From NCBI RefSeq assembly GCF_003688415.1, contig NZ_REFJ01000001.1, positions 540,645 to 604,644 of the forward strand: 64,000 nucleotides of DNA, written 5' to 3'. The notes under the pieces are model-generated. The model was not told the DNA's origin and made no database searches. It was given only the letters and a program-made list of their open reading frames with translations. The position numbers and the translations under genes were made by a program. Shown piece after piece: positions 46,334 to 56,465 of this stretch (position 1 is its first letter; the number at the start of each line of letters is the position of its first letter). Source of the stretch: Umboniibacter marinipuniceus. Lineage in GTDB: Bacteria > Pseudomonadota > Gammaproteobacteria > Pseudomonadales > DSM-25080.

Positions 46334-46996
46334 ATGCAATTAAGAAGTGATTTCAGGCGCCGAGAGGTAGTTACTCCAGCGGATTACCAGTGGGTTCCAT
46401 CACCAATGCCGGGGGTGGAGCGGATGATGCTCGATCGTATCGGTGAGGAATCAGCGCGAGCAACATCTATAGTCCGCTACGCACCAAATTCGGAATTCTC
46501 TTCACACGTTCATTCGGGTGGGGAAGAGTTCATTGTGCTGGCTGGGGTATTTGCTGATGAACACGGCGAGTATCCAGCGGGAACTTACGTCCGCAATCCT
46601 ATTGGTACCGCTCACACCCCTCGCATTGGTGCCGAAGGGGCTACTATCTTTGTTAAGTTGCAGCAATTTGCAGCGGATGATCAAGCACAATTCAGCGTTG
46701 CTACTCAGCAGAAAGAATTCAGCCCGGGACTGGTTCCCGGCCTGAGTGTCCTGTCACTCCATCAATTTGAAGGGGAGAGTGTCGCGCTGGTTAAATGGGC
46801 TCCGAACACCCAGTTTCAGCCTCACAGGCACTGGGGGGGCGAAGAAATATTTGTGCTTGAAGGTACATTCCACGATGAGCATGGTAGCTATCCCGCTGGA
46901 AGTTGGTTGCGAAGCCCTCACTTGAGTGCTCACAACCCCTTTACAAAGGAGGATGGTGCACTCATCTACGTCAAAGTTGGTCATCTTCCTGAGTAG
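46334..46996 (+). CDS. Bicupin, ChrR-like cupin protein
   Basis: 220 residues with two successive ChrR-type cupin domains (about 1-110 and 115-220). Each has the metal motif: HVHSGGEEFIVLAGVF...GTYVRNPIGTAHTP in the first, HRHWGGEEIFVLEGTF...GSWLRSPHLSAHNP in the second. ChrR cupins bind zinc in anti-sigma factors, but the N-terminal anti-sigma helix domain is missing, so this is more likely a cupin enzyme or binding protein. Start ATG follows CGAGG. Function unknown. Confidence 0.85.
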   Translation: MQLRSDFRRREVVTPADYQWVPSPMPGVERMMLDRIGEESARATSIVRYAPNSEFSSHVHSGGEEFIVLAGVFADEHGEYPAGTYVRNPIGTAHTPRIGAEGATIFVKLQQFAADDQAQFSVATQQKEFSPGLVPGLSVLSLHQFEGESVALVKWAPNTQFQPHRHWGGEEIFVLEGTFHDEHGSYPAGSWLRSPHLSAHNPFTKEDGALIYVKVGHLPE

Positions 46997-47122
46997 CGCC
47001 GTTACTGCGCTAATATAGCCTAAACACCGTTTATAAGCGCCAAACTCTATGCTAGGCGCTTATAAACCATAGTTCTCAGGCTGCCAGATAAAACTGCGCT
47101 AAGTGGTAGGTAATTGCTCGTT

Positions 47123-47288
47123 AAATCAATCACTCGGTAAATCAATCACTCGGTAAATCAATCACTCGGTAAATCAATCACTCGGTAAATCAATCACTCG
47201 GTAAATCAATCACTCGGTAAATCAATTACTCGGTAAACCAATTACTCGGTAAACCAATTACCCGGTAAACCAATTACCCGGTAAACCA
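47123..47288. repeat. 16-bp tandem array reaching into the ACR3 stop codon
   Basis: Ten units start every 16 bp from 47123 to 47267. The six distal copies are identical (AAATCAATCACTCGGT). The next change stepwise to AAATCAATTACTCGGT, AAACCAATTACTCGGT and, nearest the gene, AAACCAATTACCCGGT (twice). The last unit contains the TTA that is the ACR3 stop on the minus strand, and the repeat phase continues as AAACCA into the Trp-Phe-Thr-Gly codons. Confidence 0.95.
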
Positions 47289-48293
47289 GTGGCGTGTCTT
47301 GTTGGCGAAATATACTAACGACAGCATCACCGGGACCTCAACCAAAACACCCACAACGGTTGCCAGTGCAGCACCTGAATGAAGGCCAAATAGTGATATA
47401 GCTACTGCCACCGCTAGCTCAAAAAAGTTTGAGGTGCCGATCATGCAAGCTGGGGCGGCAATGTTATGCGGCAGTTTCAAAGACTTGGCGGCAAAGTATG
47501 CAATGGCGAAGATACCATAGGTTTGGATCATTAGCGGAATGGCAATCAGTACGATGTTGAAGGGCTGCGCCAGAATGGTGGTGGCTTGGAAGCCAAATAG
47601 TAATACTACTGTTGCTAGCAGACCAATCATTGACCAAGGTTTAAGTTGCGTGAGAAGACGATCAAGTTTGGCATGATCATTTCCTTTGTCTAATAGCTTT
47701 CGCGTGGCGATCCCCGCCAATAGCGGCAGTAGTACGTAGAGGATCACGGAAATCAATAGTGTTTCCCAAGGCACCGTAATATCACTAACCCCCAGTAGTA
47801 GCGCGGTGAGTGGGGCGAAGGCGAAAACCATGATAACGTCGTTCACCGAGACTTGAATGAGCGTGTAATTCGGATCACCTTTGGTCAGCTGACTCCAGAC
47901 AAAGACCATAGCTGTACAGGGCGCCACACCAAGTAGGATCATTCCGGCGATATACTCGTTGGCGGTTTCTGGGTTAACCCAGCCGGCGAAAAACACCTTG
48001 AAGAATAGCCAGCCCAAGGCAGCCATGCTGAATGGTTTGATCAGCCAGTTTATAACTAATGTCAGCGCCAAACCCTTTGGTTTTCGGCCAACATCTTTGA
48101 TGGATGAGAAATCAATTTGTACCATCATTGGGTAAATCATGATCCAAATTAGGACCGCGACGACTAAGTTGACGTGAGCCCACTCCAGGGCGGCTATGTG
48201 TGCGAAAACTGGAGGAAACCAGCTGCCCAGTAGCACGCCAGCAACAATTGCCAAGCCAACCCAAACAGACAAATAACGTTCAAAAACACCCAC
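47274..48293 (-). CDS. acr3: ACR3-family arsenite efflux permease
   Basis: 339 residues with ten predicted transmembrane helices. Family-specific stretches include [40 protein letters not shown] (the essential Cys) and [21 protein letters not shown]3 exports arsenite using the proton motive force. No arsR or arsC is next to it, unusual for ars loci. Its last codons and stop lie inside the first unit of the 16-bp array. Confidence 0.95.
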   Translation of the reverse strand: MGVFERYLSVWVGLAIVAGVLLGSWFPPVFAHIAALEWAHVNLVVAVLIWIMIYPMMVQIDFSSIKDVGRKPKGLALTLVINWLIKPFSMAALGWLFFKVFFAGWVNPETANEYIAGMILLGVAPCTAMVFVWSQLTKGDPNYTLIQVSVNDVIMVFAFAPLTALLLGVSDITVPWETLLISVILYVLLPLLAGIATRKLLDKGNDHAKLDRLLTQLKPWSMIGLLATVVLLFGFQATTILAQPFNIVLIAIPLMIQTYGIFAIAYFAAKSLKLPHNIAAPACMIGTSNFFELAVAVAISLFGLHSGAALATVVGVLVEVPVMLSLVYFANKTRHWFTG

Positions 48294-48389
48294 GCAAAAA
48301 CTCCAGGAACAATAAAAAAATCTATGAATTTAAGCGGCTTAGCTTAGCACGAGAAGGTGACAAATTGATGACGATTTCTCTCGAGGTGC

Positions 48390-48453
48390 TAAACCTCTAA
48401 ACCTCTAAACCTCTAAACCTCTAAACCTCTAAACCTCTAAACCTCTAAACCTC
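48390..48453. repeat. 8-bp tandem array, eight units
   Basis: Eight units of TAAACCTC (48390-48453), the last ending in CTCC. It lies between two minus-strand genes, about 100 bp upstream of the ACR3 start and about 100 bp downstream of the cytochrome stop. Confidence 0.95.
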
Positions 48454-48501
48454 CAAGCCCGTTAGATAGTCCACCAATTACGCTGTGTAGGTTGGAACTA
48501 T

Positions 48502-48550
48502 TTGCACGTTGCACGTTGCACGTTGCACGTTGAGCGTTGCTCGTTGAGAG
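48502..48550. repeat. 7-bp tandem array abutting the cytochrome stop codon
   Basis: Seven heptamers: TTGCACG four times, then TTGAGCG, TTGCTCG and TTGAGAG. The last ends at 48550, one base before the stop codon of the multihaem gene (CTA at 48551). The heptamer rhythm continues into the coding end as CTAAGAG and CTAGAGA-like steps. Confidence 0.9.
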
Positions 48551-50707
48551 CTAAGAGCTAGAGAGTTCAATGCTCAGTTGCTGAAGTTCGCCCGAGTTGG
48601 GGTAGAGCGCCATAATTCGAGCCAGCTCGGTTTGCGCTGCCACAATCTTTCCATTGCGCTGAAGGATTAAGATGTAAGCCAAGCTAAAATCGAGGTTCGT
48701 TGGGGCAATTGAACTCGCCTTCCTAAGGGGCGTTTCAGCGGCTAGATAGCCTTCGTTTAACACTTCAGCCATACCCAAGCTATACCAAGCTGCTGGGTCA
48801 TTTGGCCAATAGCTAAGTGCCTCGGTTGCATAACGCAATGCATCAGTAACGTTAGCCTCTTGCCGCGCAATGCTCGATAGATTCAGAAGTGCTGCCGAGT
48901 GACCAGGGCTCACTCTTAGAGCCTGTTGAAAGGCAAGCTTTGCGGCCGGGACGTTGCCTCGATCTAACTCTAAGGTGCCCACCAACGTGGCTGAAGACGG
49001 ACTATCATAGTCACTGCGGTAGGCCGCTAATACGGCATTTAGCCCGTGAGTGATGCGTTCTCGGTCCTGTGACGGTATGCCGAAATTGAGCGCCCCCACT
49101 AAACCGCTTGCGCAGGCAAAGCGCACACTGGCATATTCGTCATCAAGGCAGCTCATGAGTCCGGCATAGCGAATATTGATTGGCAGCTGGCTTAGGCCCT
49201 CAATTGCGCCAAGTTTCACTACGCCAGGATGCTCCCCAGTTAACAGTTGAACATACAGTGCCCGTTCGCTATTGGTGTTGGGGGCCGAGCTAAGTAGCAT
49301 CGCGCGTTGCATTGCTGGGACCCGTTCATCGGTAGTGAGCGCAACGAAATCCTGTGCACTTAAAGTACCCTCAAAGCGAGCAAGAATCCGGTCAACCGTC
49401 TGATCACCTACTACCTGTTGAGGAAGTTGGCTGGCTAGGAACTGGCTCAAGTCGCGGGCAGGCGTATCTTCGTGGCAGCTCTGGCAGGCATTGGGAAGTT
49501 CATGAGAGACGGTGAGATCAGGACGCGGAATGCGAAAGCTATGATCTCGACGATCATCGACTCCCATGTAGGTGGTGGCAGGCATATGGCAGTCCACACA
49601 CTGGGGAGCCGAATCCGTCAGAATGGAGTGAAGTGTGTGTTCCGTTTGCTCAAACTTAGCTGGACTATGGCACTGAGCGCAGGTGGCGTTTACCGCAGCA
49701 ACTAATTTTCCTGAGTGAGGATTATGGCAGTTGGAGCAGGTGACACCGGCGGCATGCATTTTTGATTGTAGAAACGAGCCCATAACAAACGTCTCTTCCA
49801 GCAACTGCCCATCGGCGTGATAGAGCGGTTGGGTAGCAAGGCGAATTGCGGCACGATCTTCGAAACGCGGCAGTTGATTGTCTGCACCTAAATCTACGTG
49901 ACGGGAGTGACAATCCGCACAGACATTAAGCTCGGATGATTCCGGCATGCTATTCATCGGCATGGCAGTATGGTGATCAGATGCGAATTGCCACTGAACT
50001 TCAGAGGCCATGTTGGCCGGGCGTACCAGCGGCTTCTCGCCCGAGAGAGCAGACCTTACGTGATTTGCGCTGGGGCTATGGCAGCTTTCGCAACTCACAT
50101 TGATTTCGCTAAATGTGGTAGCGAATTCGTTACGACGGACATCGTAGTTTTTCTCAACATTGGTGGCATGGCAGCCAACACATTGGGTATTCCAGTTAAA
50201 GTAGGTGCCCGTCCAATGCAGCGGGTCTGAGTGCTCAATAACTTCGTTGGCCTCAGGGTGGCTGTTAAACCATTGTTGTCCGCCTTCCTCAGGGAGCCGA
50301 CTATCCCATGCAAGTGTTGTGACCTGATACCGGCTTTCACTGACTTTGACCACATACTGCTGCAGTGGATAGTGACCGAAGGTATAGACAACTTCGTAGC
50401 GAATAGCGTTGCCGTTTTGATCAGTGGTCTGCAGCCAGTAACTACCATCTTCAGTCAAAAACTGGGTTTGAGTATCATCGTGGCTTAGTGTTGAACCATC
50501 GAACTGGCCCAGCACTGTCAGCTCCGACGGCATAGCCATCGCTCTATAATGATCAGAAGCCTGCCAATCCGCATATTCATTGCTGTGACAGCTTTTACAG
50601 CTTTCGGCTCCTGCGTAATCGTCAGCCGAAACGCTGCTTGCTAGGAGCGCAAGCACCACTAAGACTGTATTCACAAATTGCTGTGACCGTTGCATTAACT
50701 GATTCAT
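48551..50707 (-). CDS. Exported octahaem cytochrome with HEAT-like and TPR repeats
   Basis: 718 residues with a signal peptide (ending VSAD). Eight CxxCH haem sites are visible: CKSCH, CVGCH, CESCH, CADCH, CSNCH, CAQCH, CVDCH and CQSCH, all within about the first 415 residues. The rest has HEAT-like helices (about 440-560) and TPRs (about 570-700; GHSAALLNLSSIARQEANV). Similar multihaem-TPR proteins occur in marine bacteria; electron partner unknown. The His-rich spacing suggests additional axial ligands. Its 3' end meets the heptamer array. Confidence 0.92.
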   Translation of the reverse strand: MNQLMQRSQQFVNTVLVVLALLASSVSADDYAGAESCKSCHSNEYADWQASDHYRAMAMPSELTVLGQFDGSTLSHDDTQTQFLTEDGSYWLQTTDQNGNAIRYEVVYTFGHYPLQQYVVKVSESRYQVTTLAWDSRLPEEGGQQWFNSHPEANEVIEHSDPLHWTGTYFNWNTQCVGCHATNVEKNYDVRRNEFATTFSEINVSCESCHSPSANHVRSALSGEKPLVRPANMASEVQWQFASDHHTAMPMNSMPESSELNVCADCHSRHVDLGADNQLPRFEDRAAIRLATQPLYHADGQLLEETFVMGSFLQSKMHAAGVTCSNCHNPHSGKLVAAVNATCAQCHSPAKFEQTEHTLHSILTDSAPQCVDCHMPATTYMGVDDRRDHSFRIPRPDLTVSHELPNACQSCHEDTPARDLSQFLASQLPQQVVGDQTVDRILARFEGTLSAQDFVALTTDERVPAMQRAMLLSSAPNTNSERALYVQLLTGEHPGVVKLGAIEGLSQLPINIRYAGLMSCLDDEYASVRFACASGLVGALNFGIPSQDRERITHGLNAVLAAYRSDYDSPSSATLVGTLELDRGNVPAAKLAFQQALRVSPGHSAALLNLSSIARQEANVTDALRYATEALSYWPNDPAAWYSLGMAEVLNEGYLAAETPLRKASSIAPTNLDFSLAYILILQRNGKIVAAQTELARIMALYPNSGELQQLSIELSSS

Positions 50708-50858
50708 AAACTACCAAAAACGATAAAAAAGACGTCGAAAAGTTGGAAAATCTTAGCATTTTAGGACTATTATCAGTGTGCGGGGATTCAGGTGCTTAAT
50801 CAAGCTTCATGCGAGAGACGCCCGAATTTACGAAGCAGACCAACAAGGAGTAGTAAAA

Positions 50859-53210
50859 ATGAAGAAGACACTATTGGCACTTGGGTGCTTAGTTGCCTTC
50901 ACCGGATGTTCTCCCCAAGATGATAATAAGCCGGCGCCTAATGACAGCGCAGCTCATTCTGGAGTCAGCGTTAATGCTGATGGCGTCATGGTGAAGGAAG
51001 TCGAAGGATTCGGTGGGGTTATTGCTGAACGCTACGAAGATTCTCAAGAATGGTGGCCTGAAGAGCCTAGACCGGCGGATGATGCGCCCAACGTACTGTT
51101 GATCGTACTCGATGACGTAGGATTCGCGCAGATTGGTAGTTTCGGCGGCCTCGTAAATACCCCAAATATTGACCGCTTAGCGGCCAATGGTCTGCGATTT
51201 AATAATTTCCATACCGGTGCGTTATGTTCTCCATCACGCGCCGCATTAATGGCTGGTCGAAATACGCACTCAATTGGTTTGGGTAGTCACGCGCTAACCG
51301 CCATGGGCTTCCCAGGTTATAACGCGGTGATGCCAGAGTCAGCTAAGTCAGTGGCTAACTACTTAGGCGAAGAAGGCTACGTAAACTATGCAATTGGTAA
51401 GTGGGATCACACGCCACTTTATGAAGTCTCCCAGGTAGGCCCTTTTGATCGCTGGCCAAGCGGTGAAGGTTTCCACCATGCTTATACCTTCATGGCTGCA
51501 GATGTTCACCAATTCGTTCCGGTAATGTGGAATGATCACTCACCTGAACCAAATCGTACCAGTCGTCACCTAGATATAGATCTCGCTGACCGCGCTATTG
51601 AGTGGGTGACGGGGCATAAGTCGTTAAAGGCTGAAGACCCCTTCATGATGTTGTGGGCGTCTGGTTCTATGCATTCACCTCACCATGCACCGGATGATTA
51701 TCTGGATAAGTATGTGGGTGTGTTTGACGAAGGCTGGGATGTTGTTCGTGAGCGAATTCACCAGCGACAGCTAGAGATGGGTGTCATTCCAGCGGGCACT
51801 GAGCTTACTCAGCGCGCTGAAGCGATTCCTGCGTGGGACTCACTTCCCGATGAAGAAAAGCGTTTGTATACGCGTCAAATGGAAGTCTTCGCAGCACAGT
51901 TAGAATTGGTGGATGAACAGATTGGCCGAATCGTCGATGAGCTTGAACGCATTGGTGAATTGGACAATACCTTGATCTTTGTGACCGCCGATAACGGCGC
52001 TAGCGGTGAGGGTGGTCTTCAGGGTACTTTCAATGAAACCTACGTGTTGAATGGTTTGCAAACCGAACTGGAAGCGAACCTTCGTCACCTTGACGATTGG
52101 GGTAAAGCGAATACCTATCCGCACTATCACGCTGGTTGGGCGTTGGCCGGTAACACTCCGTTTCAATACTTTAAGCAATCGGTTCACCGTGGCGGACAGT
52201 CTGATTTCCTAGTGGTTCACTGGCCGAATGGGATTGAAGATAAGGGAGCGGTGCGTTCTCAATACCACCACATCATTGATATCGCGCCAACCATTATGGA
52301 TGTCGCCAGCGCTGAAGTGCCTGCTGAGTACCACGGTATTGAGCAGCAGCCTATGGATGGAACCTCTATGCGCTACGCGTTCAATAACCCTGAAGCACCG
52401 TCGCAGAGAACACGTCAGTACTATGAAATGTTCGGTAACCGCGGTATTTATGCTGAAGGCTGGAAGGCTGTATCGTTACATGGGCAGCGCATGCCTTGGA
52501 TTACCAACTCGGTGTCTCCGTTCGAAGATGACGTTTGGGAACTCTACAACATTGAAGAGGATTTCTCGGAAGCGAATAACCTTGCTGATGAGTATCCAGA
52601 GAAGTTGGCGGAAATGATTGCCATCTTTGAGGAAGAAGCCTGGAAGTACAACGTCTACCCACTGTATGACGATATGATTCAGCGCTTGGCGAAACAGTCT
52701 GATCGTCTATTTGGTGATCAAACTGAGTTCACCTACTACTGGCCGGGTGCGGTTCGTATCGCTGAGAAAACCTCTGCACCGGTGAAGAATCGCTCGCACA
52801 CTATCGAAACATCCATTGACTATGCGTCGGGTGATGAAGGTGTGATCGTCGCGGTAGGCGGCATGACCGGTGGTTATTCAATGTTCATTCAGGATGACAA
52901 AGTCTACTACGACTATAACTTCCTAGACGGCGTTCACTATATCTTGGAGTCTCCTGTTATTGGAGATGGCGAAGTGAATGTATTGTTTGATTTCCAGAAG
53001 ACGGGTGAGTTTGCGGGTATCGGTAAGCTGTACATTAACGGCGAACTAGTGGATACCGTTGAAATGCCGCAAATGCATATTTCAACCTACTCCCTAGCTG
53101 AGACCTTTGATATTGGTATTGATAACGGTACCCAAGTTTCAAAACTCTATACTGACCCGTTTGAATATACCGGTCGTCTTGATCGTGTTCATATCAATCT
53201 AACGGACTGA
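50859..53210 (+). CDS. Arylsulfatase lipoprotein
   Basis: 783 residues. Lipobox FTGC anchors it to the membrane. The catalytic Cys123 lies in CSPSRAALMAGR, the formylglycine consensus CxPxR; VLLIVLDDVGFAQIG and DNGASGEGG carry metal-binding Asp residues. The C-terminal 200 residues form a beta-sandwich that is usual in large arylsulfatases. It hydrolyses sulfate esters in the periplasm. The start at 50859 follows AAGGAG; the longer frame from 50778 is rejected. An activating enzyme gene (anSME/FGE) is not in the window. Confidence 0.93.
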   Translation: MKKTLLALGCLVAFTGCSPQDDNKPAPNDSAAHSGVSVNADGVMVKEVEGFGGVIAERYEDSQEWWPEEPRPADDAPNVLLIVLDDVGFAQIGSFGGLVNTPNIDRLAANGLRFNNFHTGALCSPSRAALMAGRNTHSIGLGSHALTAMGFPGYNAVMPESAKSVANYLGEEGYVNYAIGKWDHTPLYEVSQVGPFDRWPSGEGFHHAYTFMAADVHQFVPVMWNDHSPEPNRTSRHLDIDLADRAIEWVTGHKSLKAEDPFMMLWASGSMHSPHHAPDDYLDKYVGVFDEGWDVVRERIHQRQLEMGVIPAGTELTQRAEAIPAWDSLPDEEKRLYTRQMEVFAAQLELVDEQIGRIVDELERIGELDNTLIFVTADNGASGEGGLQGTFNETYVLNGLQTELEANLRHLDDWGKANTYPHYHAGWALAGNTPFQYFKQSVHRGGQSDFLVVHWPNGIEDKGAVRSQYHHIIDIAPTIMDVASAEVPAEYHGIEQQPMDGTSMRYAFNNPEAPSQRTRQYYEMFGNRGIYAEGWKAVSLHGQRMPWITNSVSPFEDDVWELYNIEEDFSEANNLADEYPEKLAEMIAIFEEEAWKYNVYPLYDDMIQRLAKQSDRLFGDQTEFTYYWPGAVRIAEKTSAPVKNRSHTIETSIDYASGDEGVIVAVGGMTGGYSMFIQDDKVYYDYNFLDGVHYILESPVIGDGEVNVLFDFQKTGEFAGIGKLYINGELVDTVEMPQMHISTYSLAETFDIGIDNGTQVSKLYTDPFEYTGRLDRVHINLTD

Positions 53211-53231
53211 TAGTTGCTCAGTACAACGCTT

Positions 53232-53262
53232 AAGGTGAGCTAAACAGCTCACCTTTTTTTTG
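53232..53262 (+). terminator. Intrinsic terminator after the arylsulfatase gene
   Basis: Ten-bp stem AAGGTGAGCT / AGCTCACCTT, loop AAAC, then a run of T. Confidence 0.92.
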
Positions 53263-53505
53263 CCCCGGTTTTCTAAAGAACTTTTACCCCGAGCTTCTAT
53301 ACATTCTATGCTCCGATCTTCTTTAGACTTTCTGCTCTCGTTATTTACAGATTATTGGTACTCAGCTCAGAGTTTATTGTAATGGCAGTATGAAAATCAT
53401 ACAGTAGAGAGATTGCATTCATTATTCTAGGCGTCACAGAAATCTTGGTGCCGCGGCGACGTGCTAACAAACGGATTTAGCAATTCCAATTCAGGGAGAA
53501 TCATT

Positions 53506-56385
53506 ATGATCATTTCACGGGCATCACTGGTACTATCACTCTGCCTAGTAACTTCTGCGGCATGGGGCTCTGATAACCTTATGCCACCTCAGTCAGACCC
53601 AGACTTGGAATATGCCACCGCCATATTAGACGGTGACTATCACCTAAATATCACCGCTCCCAAAGACGTATTGGGCTACCCCGTTGGTTACCATCGTATG
53701 GCATCGCCGGCACAAATTAGTACCCTATTTAATCGTTGGGATACTGAGTCGGAACGCATGAAACTGGTTCAGTACGCAACGAGTCACGAGGGCAGACCGC
53801 TCTATGTGGCCTATATTTCCTCGCCAGAGAACCTCGCTAAGTTAGACGAGTTTAAGCAGATGGCGCAGCAGTTGGCGCACCCTGACGAGCTCTCGGGAAC
53901 CGAAGTAGACACCCTAATTGAGCAAATGCCCGCTACAGCCTGGATGGCTTACTCTATCCATGGTAACGAAACCTCAGGTGCGGACGCAGCGGTAGCGGCA
54001 AGTTACCACTTAATTGCGGATCAGAGTGAAGCAACCCAGCAGCTCTTGGCAAATATGATCGTTATGATTGATCCAATGATGAATCCAGACGGCCGTGCTC
54101 GCTTCTCTAAAACCCTGGAACAGTTCCGAGGAACGGCCCCTAATGTTGATGATCAGTCACTCCTTCACAGTGGCGACTGGCCCTTCGGACGAATGAATCA
54201 TTACCTCTTCGATCTTAACCGAGACTTCTTTTACCTTACTCAGCCAGAGTCTCGTGGTCGCGTAGCTCTGATCAATGATTGGTATCCGCAGCTGATGATT
54301 GATGGCCATGAAATGGGTGCTCAAGATACCTTTTTAATGGGGCCACCTAGGGAGCCTATTAATAATCACGTCCCGGCTAGCGTTCGCACCTGGTCTGATC
54401 AGTTTGCCGAGGAACAAGCCGCAGCGTTTGATCGCCATGGTTGGCGCTACTACACCGGTGAATGGTTTGAAAACCTCTATACCGGCTACTCGAATTATGC
54501 CGAATACCGAGGTTCGATTCATATTCTTTACGAACAGTCACGGATGGCAGAAGACGGTGTTCGTAGGCCCGAGGGTACGGTGCAAACCTATGCTGAATCG
54601 GTTCACCATCAATATGTCAGTACCTTCGCGAACTTGGCGTCACTTGCTACTCATAGTAAAGCTATCTATCGTGATTTTGTTGAGCTGAGACGCGTTGCTA
54701 CGGCCTCTAGAGGCGAGTACGCAAATCGCTCCTATGTGATTTTGCCCACCGATAATACCTCGCGATTAAATCAGTTGGTTGAAAAGCTGAATGCGCAGGA
54801 TATTCAGGTTTTTCGCGCCGAACGGGAGCTTTCCGTTGGCGAAACCAAAAGCCAGAGTGGCCGTGTGCAAAGACGTTATACTATTCCTGCCGGTAGCTTG
54901 GTGATTCCCAACCGTCAACCGGAAGCACGCTTAATTGCGGCGATCATGGAGTTCGATGCGCACATTAATGATGAAGTACTTCGAGGTGAGCGTAATGCGC
55001 TGCTGCAAGGTGAGTCTTCGTTAATGTATGACACCACAGCGTGGAACTTAACCATGATGTATGGTCTAGAGTCGGTAGTTGTTAGCGAACACATTAATTC
55101 TGGCCTCGCCCGCTATGAAATCCAACCCGCGGAACGCAACGAGGTTAGCGAAGGCATTGCTTTTGTGGTGGATGGTGCTGACGACCTGTCTCTTGCCTAC
55201 GCAGCTCGCCTTATGGAGCAGGGCGTAGAGGTAAGGGCTAGCAATATTTCCTCAACCTACGGCAATGACAGTTTCAATCCGGGCTCCGTGATGGTCACCC
55301 TTGCTGATAACCCCAACTTGGCGGTGCCGCAGCTGGTGGATGTAGCGAATGAACTTGGCCTAACGCTTAAACGTATCAATACGGGCTTCGGTCAGGGTGA
55401 TCTACCCGAGTGGGGAGGGCGACATTTTCCACTGCTGGAACAGCCGCAGATAGCCCTACTTTCTCATATGCCAATGAGTCCCTATGTCACAGGATCTACT
55501 TGGTTCGCAATAGACAGTATGTTGGGGATTAGGCACTCTCAAATCCACAATCAGCAACTGAGTTATATGGATTTACGCCGTTATAACGTGATTATTGTAC
55601 CGCCGTCTTGGGGATCAGGCTTGTCCGAGGGTTCGCTTGCCGAGCTCCAGCGCTGGGTAGAACAAGGTGGAACGCTAATTAGCTTAGGTGGGGCATCCCG
55701 TCAGTTTGCCAGCGCAGATTTTACCCAAACTGCGCTCTTGAATGACTCTCTGGAATCCGTAGAACCCTACGACCGGAAGGTCTACGAAGAGTTAATGGCC
55801 GAGCATCATCAATTCGACCTAAGTGATACTAAATCTCACACACTATCTATGGATGTTGTTGCACCTTGGGTGCGTGATGTGAGCTATCCCCCGGTGGCGC
55901 AGATTGTTGAGCGAGATCGCTGGAATGCCCGTTTTATGCCCCGTGGTTCATTCATTACCGGGCGCGTTGATGCCGACCATTGGTTGAGCTTCGGAGCAAT
56001 CACCGAAATGCCGTTGCTTTATAGCAGTGCTACGCTGCTGATGCCTAGTGGCTCTGCTGAGGCAGTGATTCGTGCGGGGCATTATCGTGCGCCGCAAGGG
56101 AGTCTCTCTGAGGCACTCACTGGTGCGTGGCAGAACGTAGGTTGGACAGCGGTTCCAGAAGACTCAGAGGTGAGTGTCCGTATGAGCGGCTTACTCTGGC
56201 CGGAAGCGGCTCAGCGCATCGTTAACACCGCTTATTTGGTGCGTGAGCAAGTGGGTAGTGGTCAAGTTATCATGTTTGCTAATGAGGCTAACTTCCGTGG
56301 CGCCGCGCTAGGTACACAGCGCCTCTTACTTAATGCCATTGTGCTGGGTCCTGGAATGGGTACGGAGCCGCGGATTCAGTTGTAG
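53506..56385 (+). CDS. Exported M14 zinc carboxypeptidase-like protein
   Basis: 959 residues with a signal peptide (ending AAWGS). The M14 site is visible: His-x-x-Glu in SIHGNETSGADA, MIDPMMNPDGRARF, LFDLNRDFFYLTQPESRG and the third zinc ligand in MIDGHEMGAQDTF. After the catalytic part (about 50-400) comes a long C-terminal region (to 959) with a glutamine-amidotransferase-like fold (VIIVPPSWGSGLS). Such double proteins are widespread in marine bacteria and act on exported peptides or amino-acid conjugates. The start at 53506 follows AGGGAGAA. Confidence 0.9.
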   Translation: MIISRASLVLSLCLVTSAAWGSDNLMPPQSDPDLEYATAILDGDYHLNITAPKDVLGYPVGYHRMASPAQISTLFNRWDTESERMKLVQYATSHEGRPLYVAYISSPENLAKLDEFKQMAQQLAHPDELSGTEVDTLIEQMPATAWMAYSIHGNETSGADAAVAASYHLIADQSEATQQLLANMIVMIDPMMNPDGRARFSKTLEQFRGTAPNVDDQSLLHSGDWPFGRMNHYLFDLNRDFFYLTQPESRGRVALINDWYPQLMIDGHEMGAQDTFLMGPPREPINNHVPASVRTWSDQFAEEQAAAFDRHGWRYYTGEWFENLYTGYSNYAEYRGSIHILYEQSRMAEDGVRRPEGTVQTYAESVHHQYVSTFANLASLATHSKAIYRDFVELRRVATASRGEYANRSYVILPTDNTSRLNQLVEKLNAQDIQVFRAERELSVGETKSQSGRVQRRYTIPAGSLVIPNRQPEARLIAAIMEFDAHINDEVLRGERNALLQGESSLMYDTTAWNLTMMYGLESVVVSEHINSGLARYEIQPAERNEVSEGIAFVVDGADDLSLAYAARLMEQGVEVRASNISSTYGNDSFNPGSVMVTLADNPNLAVPQLVDVANELGLTLKRINTGFGQGDLPEWGGRHFPLLEQPQIALLSHMPMSPYVTGSTWFAIDSMLGIRHSQIHNQQLSYMDLRRYNVIIVPPSWGSGLSEGSLAELQRWVEQGGTLISLGGASRQFASADFTQTALLNDSLESVEPYDRKVYEELMAEHHQFDLSDTKSHTLSMDVVAPWVRDVSYPPVAQIVERDRWNARFMPRGSFITGRVDADHWLSFGAITEMPLLYSSATLLMPSGSAEAVIRAGHYRAPQGSLSEALTGAWQNVGWTAVPEDSEVSVRMSGLLWPEAAQRIVNTAYLVREQVGSGQVIMFANEANFRGAALGTQRLLLNAIVLGPGMGTEPRIQL

Positions 56386-56465
56386 TCCTCACTGAAAGCC
56401 TGAGTAGCCCAGTCAACTTACGCTTGGGTACTTAGGCTTTCTTCTCTTTCGTCTCTTTCAGAACG

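Noticed and set aside
46334-46996. ChrR-type anti-sigma factor
   Set aside because: Both domains are cupins; the zinc-binding helical anti-sigma domain and a neighbouring sigma factor gene are missing.
48390-48453. Telomeric repeat, implying eukaryotic or linear-replicon end
   Set aside because: The flanking genes are ordinary bacterial genes on both sides; eight short units inside a chromosome do not make a telomere.
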